Assembly: GCF_014647455.2 (NCBI RefSeq)
Contig: NZ_BMPF01000002.1
Coordinates: 124,001-188,000 of the forward strand
Source of the DNA: Halarchaeum grantii
GTDB taxonomy: Archaea > Halobacteriota > Halobacteria > Halobacteriales > Halobacteriaceae
DNA: 64,000 bases
Reading direction: 5' to 3'
Below the pieces are notes generated by a model. That model saw only the letters and a list, made by a program, of their open reading frames with translations. It was not told the origin of the DNA and made no database searches. Below, piece after piece: positions 59,016 to 64,000 of this stretch (position 1 is the first letter of the stretch; every line of letters begins with the position of its first letter). Position numbers and translations under genes: made by a program.

Positions 59016-60568
59016 ACGCGACTCACCTCCTCGGACTCGCGGTCCGGAACGTACTCGAGGCCGAAGCCGGTGAGCGCGGCGACGAGGAACACGGCGAAGA
59101 GGAACCAGCCGTGGAAGACGAACGGTACCACCCGAACGGGGCTGACGAGCATCTGCGCGCCGTACTGGTCGACGAGCGCCGGCATCGCGGAGTAGCCGGC
59201 GAGGACGCCGCCCGCCCACGGGAAGATGTAGCCGAGCGCGGACGTGTTCGCGTCGAGGATGTTCGCGCGCCGGTAGCCGTTGATGTTGAAGGATTCACCG
59301 ATGCGCGCGACGTACGGCGAAATCGCGATCTCGGCGGCGGTGTTGATGGTGATGGCGGCGTTCACGAGCGCCGTCCCGAGGACGAGCGTCGTCTCCGCGC
59401 GCCGCACGGAGGTCGCGACCGTCGAGAGCAGGAACTCCTGGATCGCGTGGAAGGCGCCGCCCTGAATCATGATGCGGGCGCCCGCGACGATGAGGAGCGT
59501 GAGGACGATGAGCGGGAAGAAGCCGGCCGCGCCGGAGTAGAGGCTGCCGCCGACGCCCGCCGTCGTGTCCGGGCCGGCGATGGAGAGGAACGGGAGCCAC
59601 GTGAACGCGCCGGCGAACGGCGCGTTCTGCGGCGCGACGAACGATACGATACCCGAGAGCGACTGGAGGCCCAGGAGGAGGTTGCACGCGATGGCGACAA
59701 GCATCCCCCACGTGATCGCCTCGACGATGTGCCGGCCGCGGATCGCGGTGTAGATGACGACGCCCATCGAGACGAGGTGGACGAGGCCGACCGGCGTCCC
59801 CGTCGGGAGGCCGCCGCTCCCGGCGGTCGTCGGCATCGCCGCGCCAGCGACGAGGTACGCGACGAACGCGAGCGAGGCGGCGGTGATCGCGTACTTGAAC
59901 CGGGACGCGACGACGCCGCCGATGTCGGCGTTCTGCGTGACGGCGCTCACGATCGTGGTGTCGCTGACGGGCGCGAGGTTGTCGCCGAACGCCGCCCCGG
60001 AGAGCACCGCGCCGAACATCAGCACGGGGTTCGCGCCGAGGAGCACCGTCGCCGGGAAGAACGTCGTGACGAACGTCACGGCGGTGCCGTAGCCGGTGCC
60101 GATGCCGGTCGCGAGGAGCGCGGCGAGCAGGAACGTGACGGCGGGGAGGATCTGCACGAGCACGCCCTGCGAGACGGGGAGGGCCTGTGCGGTCCAGATG
60201 AGGCCACGAACGAAGCCGCCGTCCTGCAGGAGCTGAGCGAACATGCCCGCCCACAGCCACGCGACGATGGCCGTCGCGGCCACCCGCTGGGTCATCCCCT
60301 CGAAGATCGTGTTGGCGTAGTGCTTCCAGTCGCCCTTCGCGAAGAACAGCCCGACGACGAGCGCGAACAGCATCCCGACGACGAGGCCGGTGGTGTCGCC
60401 GATGCCGAACAGCCCGCTCTGTACGACCGCCCAGACGACGAACACCCCGAGCGGGATGGCGCTCGCGGCGGCCCCGCCGTGGAACTCGAGGTCGGGGCCG
60501 GCGGAGTCGGCCATCCCGAGCTCCGCCTCGACCTCGGAGGATACGTCGCTGTCGTTCGACTCACTCAT
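59012..60568 (-). CDS. NhaC-family Na+/H+ antiporter
   Basis: A 518-residue membrane protein with about 12-13 helices and an acidic cytoplasmic N-terminus (SESNDSDVSSEVEAELGM). Characteristic NhaC stretches: FGDNLAPVSDTTIVSAVTQNAD, containing the conserved polar run for ion binding, and GTGYGTAVTFVTTFFPATVLLGANPVLMFGAVLSGAA. In haloarchaea such proteins expel Na+ in exchange for protons. The ATG at 60568 gives family length. The downstream TRAM-like gene is coupled by a 4-nt overlap. Confidence 0.91.
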   Translation of the reverse strand: MSESNDSDVSSEVEAELGMADSAGPDLEFHGGAAASAIPLGVFVVWAVVQSGLFGIGDTTGLVVGMLFALVVGLFFAKGDWKHYANTIFEGMTQRVAATAIVAWLWAGMFAQLLQDGGFVRGLIWTAQALPVSQGVLVQILPAVTFLLAALLATGIGTGYGTAVTFVTTFFPATVLLGANPVLMFGAVLSGAAFGDNLAPVSDTTIVSAVTQNADIGGVVASRFKYAITAASLAFVAYLVAGAAMPTTAGSGGLPTGTPVGLVHLVSMGVVIYTAIRGRHIVEAITWGMLVAIACNLLLGLQSLSGIVSFVAPQNAPFAGAFTWLPFLSIAGPDTTAGVGGSLYSGAAGFFPLIVLTLLIVAGARIMIQGGAFHAIQEFLLSTVATSVRRAETTLVLGTALVNAAITINTAAEIAISPYVARIGESFNINGYRRANILDANTSALGYIFPWAGGVLAGYSAMPALVDQYGAQMLVSPVRVVPFVFHGWFLFAVFLVAALTGFGLEYVPDRESEEVSRV

Positions 60569-60722
60569 TACCCGTGTCGCTCCGTTCGCCGTCGCCAAAT
60601 ATCCACGGGACGCGCCCCGAGCGACGATACCACGCGGCGCGGACAGCCGGGGACCGGGACCATCGGGGAGCGAGCGGCGGCGTGACCGATGTCGTTTACC
60701 CGAGGCCGCGCTACCCTAGCGT

Positions 60723-61990
60723 ATGGCTGACATCGACCTGCGCGCGCTCAGACGCGACCTCCATCGACATCCGGAGCCCGCGTGGTGCGAGTTCTACACG
60801 ACGGCGCGACTGGTCGCATCGAGCGCGTCGGCGTGGACGCGCTTCACGCCGGGCCCGACGCGATCAGCGGCGACGCGCGTCTCGGCGTCCCCGACGCGGA
60901 GACTATCAGTTCGTGGCGTGAGCGCGCCCGCGCGGCGGGCGCTGACCCCGACGTCCTCGACCGTCTCGACGGCGGACACACGGGTGCCGTCGCGGTCGTC
61001 GAGAACGGCGACGGCCCGACGGTCGCGCTTCGCGCGGACGTCGACGCGCTCCCGGTGACGGAGGCCACGGGCGACGACCACGTCCCCGCCCGCGAGGGCT
61101 TTCGCTCCGAGACCGAGGGCTACATGCACGCCTGCGGGCACGACGCGCACGCGGCAATCGGCATCGGCGTCCTCGAGGCCGTCGCGCGAAGCGAGTTCTC
61201 GGGGACGTTCAAGCTCTGCCTCCAGCCGGCCGAGGAGGTCGTCGGCGGCGGACGGGCGCTGGCCGAGAGCGGCCACCTCGACGACGTGGACGCGCTCTAC
61301 GCGCTCCACGTCGGCCTCGACCACCCGACGGGCGAGGTCGTCGCGGGCGTCGACTCCTTCCTCGCGGTCCACCACTTCGACGCGGTCTTCTCGGGCGCGT
61401 CCGCGCACGCCGGCGCGAGGCCCGAGGACGGCCGGAACGCGATGCAGGCGATGGCGAGCGCGATTCAGGCGCTCTACGGGCTCCCGCGTCACTCCGAGGG
61501 CGCGACGCGCGTGAACGTCGGCACCGCGAACGCGGGCACCGCGACGAACGTCGTCCCCGAGCGCGCCGAAATCGAGGGCGAGGTGCGCGGTGAGACGACC
61601 GCCCTGAAGGACGCCATGGTCGAGCGCGCGGAGCGCGCGCTCTCCGGGGCGGCCGCGACGCACGACTGCGAGGTGGCCGTCGAGACGGTGGGGGAGGCCC
61701 CGAGCGCGGTCTCGGACGTCCGACTTGTCGACGTCGTCCACGGCGTCGCCGAGCGCGATGCGGGCGTGCGGACGGCGACGCGGACGGACGCGCTCGGCGG
61801 GAGCGAGGACGCCACCTACCTGATGCGCCGCGTGCAGGAGCGCGGCGGCGAGGCGTGCTACGCCATCGTCGGCACCGACCACCCGGGCGGCCACCACACG
61901 CCGACGTTCGACGTGGACGAGGAGACCATCGACGTGGGCGTGCGCGTGCTCACGGAGAGCGTGCTGGAGACGCTCGCGGCGCGCGACTAG
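60723..61990 (+). pseudogene. M20 family amidohydrolase with a frameshift near codon 32
   Basis: The N-terminal family opening is in one frame (MADIDLRALRRDLHRHPEPA, through FYTTARLV) and the rest in another (IERVGVDALHAGPDAISGDA, then ACGHDAHAAIGIGVL, CLQPAEEVVGGG, DHPGGHHTPTFDVDEETI). The switch lies at 60816-60818; adding one base after 60817 restores VA-IERVGVDA and a 422-residue protein. All metal-binding motifs of N-acyl-amino-acid/aminobenzoyl-glutamate-type amidohydrolases are present. It is either a recent mutation or an assembly error. If translated from an internal start, the N-terminal 60 residues would be lost. Confidence 0.85.
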
Positions 61991-62399
61991 GGCGAACGGA
62001 CGGCGCGCATCCCTCGGCGGTGGAGTGCGCCGTCACTACGCGCGGTTTCCACCGCTCGTGTGAACGTGGGCCCGCACTCTCGTTCGGCCCCACGCCCGCG
62101 TGGCTCCACTGCCGTCGCTGTCAGAGGATACGTGGTGCTGGTCACGCGCTCGTATTTGAGGGGTCGTGGCGAGAAAGAGCGGTTTTAGGAGAGTGGCGTC
62201 CGCGCACCGAGTGGCTCGTTAGAGCCCGGTAGGTGCGAGGTTCACCGGCACGCAGTGCCGGGCCGACGAGTGAACGGAGCGCCGAAGGCGCGAAGCTCTC
62301 TCGTCACTGAGCGAATCGAAGATTCGCGAGGTCTGCGAACGCGAAGCGTTCGCCTGATCCCGCGAGACGCGAAGCGTCTCGCTTACGACAAAAGGTTCT
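61991..62399. other. Intergenic region with hairpin array, no ORF seen
   Basis: 409 bp between the M20 gene and geranylgeranyl reductase. The left half has two AT-rich steps (GTATTTGA near 62151 and GGTTTTAGG near 62180) that could be promoters. The right half (62245-62382) is a row of hairpins described separately. No tRNA T-loop or reading frame with haloarchaeal composition is seen. The last hairpin ends 17 bases from the reductase stop codon. Confidence 0.6.
62245..62382. repeat. Tandem row of short hairpins, four with identical GAA loops
   Basis: CCGGCA/TGCCGG with a 5-nt loop (62245-62261). Then four stems with GAA loops: GCGCC (62279-62291), GCGAATC (62311-62327), GCGAACGC (62335-62353) and GCGAGACGC (62362-62382), each followed by GAA and its exact complement. 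Stem sequences differ while pairing is perfect, which points to structure rather than sequence being kept. The last two have the GC-GAA-GC apex of the very stable DNA mini-hairpin. Confidence 0.85.
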
Positions 62400-63770
62400 T
62401 CAGTACTTCGGGTCGGCCCCGGTGACCTCGTAGACGTCCTCCATGATGTCGTCGCGCTGGGCCTGCCAGCGTTCGAGTTCGGCGGGGGAGTTCGGGTAGT
62501 CCTCGTAGTGCGCGAGGAGGCGGTCGGCGGCCTGCTTCGTCTGGTACATCTGGTAGATCTGGCCCCAGTGGCCGAAGCTCTTGACCGCGACCTTGGCGGC
62601 GAGCGCGGGCCCGAAGCTCGCGCTCCCGGCGTAGAGGGCCTCGCTGAGCTGTTCGCCCGGGAGGTTCGCCAGCAGGCTCATGAGGTCGTCGACGTCGACG
62701 CCCGTGGAGAGGATGTTGTAGACGTCGAGGGCGGCGTAGCGCGCGCCGAAGTGGTCCATGACGCGCTCGTTGTACTCCCAGAGGGCGTCCTCGGAGAGGT
62801 CGCCGTCCTCGATGCCCGCCATCGCGGCTTCGGCGGCGTACTTGCCGGCGTAGGCGGCGCCCGCGATGCCGCCGCCGGTCGTGGGGTTGACGTGGCCGGC
62901 GGCGTCGCCGACGGCGACGTAGCCGGGGTGGACGGCGGAGTCGTAGGGACGCCGTGTCGGGAGGGCGGCGCCGAGTTTGTCCTTCACCTCGGCGCCCTCG
63001 AACTCCTCGCGGTTGCGGAGGTCGTCCTTGAGGTCCTCGATCATGTGCATCGGCTCCTCGTTCATCTGGAAGCCGAGGCCGGCGTTGATCTCGGTGCCGG
63101 TGCGCGGGAAGTACCAGAGGTACCCCGCGGCCCGCTTGGTGGGCTTGAAGACGAGCGCGTCCTGCCACTCGACTTCCTCGGGGACCTCGACGATCTCGCG
63201 GTAGGCCGAGCAGAACTGCGAGTAGTCGACGTTCGTGTCGAAGGTCGACTCGCTGAAGTCCGTCTTGTCCTGGAGGAGCGAGAGCGAGCCGGCGGCGTCG
63301 ACGACGATGTCGGCCTCGTACGCCACGTCCTCGCCCTTGCGTTCGGCGGTGACGCCGGTGACCCGACCCGAGCGGTCCTGCTCGACGTCCTGCACGACGG
63401 TGTCGTAGTGGAACTCGGCGCCCTGTTCCTTCGCGCCCTCGATGATGAGCTGACCGTACTTCCAGCGGTCGATGACGGCGAGCTCGCCGGGAATCGGAAT
63501 CTCGAGGACGGTGTCCTCTTGGGGGATCTCGAAGCGCCCGTGGTCGACGTCGATGTTGGTGAAGGCGGGTTCGAGCTTGGACTTCGGGATGGCGGCGGGG
63601 AAGTTCGCGGCGCCCTTGAGGGCGTCGCCGCAGGCGATGTGGCCCGCCTCCTGCTCGTCCTTTCGTTCGACGACGACGACGTCGTAGCCGGCCGCGGCGG
63701 CGGTGGCGGCGGCGTAACAACCGGAGGTGCCGGCGCCGACGACGACGAAGTCGAACTCGTGGGTACTCAT
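62400..63770 (-). CDS. Geranylgeranyl reductase-family flavoprotein
   Basis: A 456-residue FAD enzyme that reduces the isoprenoid chains of archaeal membrane lipids. FAD site FDFVVVGAGTSGCYAAATAAAAGYDVVVVERK; Cys motif HIACGDALKGAANFP; AGYLWYFPRTGTEINAGLGFQ; and the second FAD motif VAVGDAAGHVNPTTGGGIAGAAYAG. The C-terminal part is the lipid-binding domain. Length and motifs match haloarchaeal digeranylgeranylglycerophospholipid reductases. It diverges from a ferredoxin gene, its plausible electron donor, with related promoter elements. Confidence 0.94.
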   Translation of the reverse strand: MSTHEFDFVVVGAGTSGCYAAATAAAAGYDVVVVERKDEQEAGHIACGDALKGAANFPAAIPKSKLEPAFTNIDVDHGRFEIPQEDTVLEIPIPGELAVIDRWKYGQLIIEGAKEQGAEFHYDTVVQDVEQDRSGRVTGVTAERKGEDVAYEADIVVDAAGSLSLLQDKTDFSESTFDTNVDYSQFCSAYREIVEVPEEVEWQDALVFKPTKRAAGYLWYFPRTGTEINAGLGFQMNEEPMHMIEDLKDDLRNREEFEGAEVKDKLGAALPTRRPYDSAVHPGYVAVGDAAGHVNPTTGGGIAGAAYAGKYAAEAAMAGIEDGDLSEDALWEYNERVMDHFGARYAALDVYNILSTGVDVDDLMSLLANLPGEQLSEALYAGSASFGPALAAKVAVKSFGHWGQIYQMYQTKQAADRLLAHYEDYPNSPAELERWQAQRDDIMEDVYEVTGADPKY

Positions 63771-63795
63771 ATCGCGGTGAATGTGACGGGCCGTG

Positions 63796-63806
63796 AAAAC
63801 TCTTTA
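63796..63806 (-). promoter_or_regulatory. Geranylgeranyl reductase promoter element
   Basis: Minus-strand TAAAGAGTTTT, centred about 31 nt before the ATG at 63770. The same 11 bp occur on the plus strand at the ferredoxin promoter (63843-63853). Confidence 0.55.
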
Positions 63807-63838
63807 CGGAAAATCCGTCGCTTCGTCGGGGACACGGG

Positions 63839-63858
63839 GCGATAAAGAGTTTTATCGC
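63839..63858 (+). promoter_or_regulatory. Ferredoxin promoter: TATA-like box inside an 8-bp inverted repeat
   Basis: GCGATAAA (63839-63846) and TTTATCGC (63851-63858) are exact complements around GAGT. The right arm GTTTTATCGC is the likely TATA box, about 27 nt before the ATG at 63880. A protein bound to the palindrome would cover the promoter. Confidence 0.6.
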
Positions 63859-63879
63859 CGCTCCACGAAACGGCGTCTC

Positions 63880-64000
63880 ATGACCGAACACACCGTCGAG
63901 TTCGTCGGCCGCGAGGAGACCATTCAGGTCTCCGAGACGGAGACCATCCTGACGGCCTGTCTGCGCGAGGGCATCGCACAGGAGTACTCCTGTCGCGTCG
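63880..64000 (+). CDS. Plant-type [2Fe-2S] ferredoxin (partial, cut by window end)
   Basis: Forty residues are visible: MTEHTVEFVGREETIQVSET, then ETILTACLREGIAQEYSCRV. The pattern TACLREGI followed by YSCR matches the start of the cluster-binding loop of plant-type ferredoxins, with the first ligand Cys in YSCRV; the remaining Cys lie beyond the window. It shuttles electrons at low potential. It is divergent from the geranylgeranyl reductase gene, whose reaction needs reduced donor. Leaderless start by the box at 63849. Confidence 0.85.
   Translation, partial: MTEHTVEFVGREETIQVSETETILTACLREGIAQEYSCRV

Noticed and set aside
62150-62395. A defined small RNA gene over the hairpin array
   Set aside because: Two possible TATA boxes precede it, but nothing shows transcription or strand; reported as an observation, not a gene.
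1-64000. tRNA, rRNA or CRISPR genes
   Set aside because: No T-loop plus acceptor pairing, no rRNA segments and no regularly spaced repeats were found on either strand by reading.
1-64000. Mobile elements or a foreign island
   Set aside because: No transposase, integrase, terminal inverted repeats or clear composition change were seen; gene content is core haloarchaeal.

Overview
The window is a stretch of haloarchaeal (class Halobacteria) chromosome. The evidence is a very GC-rich sequence, strongly acidic proteins, archaeal-only genes (glycerol-1-phosphate dehydrogenase, geranylgeranyl reductase, FttA/aCPSF1, TFS, Spt5, archaeal NAC, D-aminoacyl-tRNA deacylase DtdA, diphthine-ammonia ligase), haloarchaeal families (DUF5787, DUF5789, DUF5797, DUF371, DUF373), and haloarchaeal fusions (FolC-FolP, PurN-AICAR transformylase). 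Many genes have a TATA-like box 24-30 nt before the start codon, which fits mostly leaderless mRNAs. The genus cannot be fixed from the sequence. I see no rRNA, tRNA, CRISPR array, insertion sequence, prophage or origin; this is core chromosome.

Layout. 0-10 kb, mostly minus strand: a partial acetyltransferase, ether-lipid backbone enzyme EgsA, an epimerase, a lipoprotein, the large glutamate synthase gltB, and proS. 10-17 kb: FttA (transcription termination) behind an unusually long leader, then small enzymes, zinc-finger and winged-helix proteins, and an alcohol-dehydrogenase-like enzyme. 17-22 kb, minus: spt5-secE, a DapA-family aldolase, ftsZ and dtdA. 22-28 kb, plus: a Na/Ca exchanger, aroE, a helix-hairpin-helix protein, and a three-gene pABA/anthranilate-type operon (pabB-pabA-pabC), so shikimate-to-pABA steps lie close together. 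28-40 kb: sugar nucleotidyltransferase, PAS kinase, diphthamide enzyme, DUF373, SppA, coiled-coil protein, glycosyltransferase, methyltransferase, and the folate fusion FolC-FolP that consumes pABA. 40-44 kb: a second soluble histidine kinase, the PurN-AICARFT fusion and purB.

44-50 kb holds a tightly overlapping succinylase-branch lysine operon, dapA-dapB-dapD-lysA-dapF-dapE, without its aminotransferase. 50-59 kb is information-processing and unknown genes: phosphoesterase, NYN nuclease, PUA protein, NAC-TrmI pair, TFS, enoyl-CoA hydratase, DUF5797, a possible nuclease (DUF5787) beside a Nudix hydrolase, and an S10-like protein. 59-64 kb has a TRAM-like protein coupled to an NhaC antiporter, a frameshifted M20 amidohydrolase, a hairpin-rich intergenic region, geranylgeranyl reductase, and the start of a 2Fe-2S ferredoxin.

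Most of the window is ordinary housekeeping. The items most worth a second look are: the DUF5787 protein with nuclease-like and Fe-S-like residues; a row of four hairpins with identical GAA loops but different stems; an 84-bp foldable element downstream of spt5; an 11-bp element shared by the divergent lipid-reductase and ferredoxin promoters; and the long leader of fttA.
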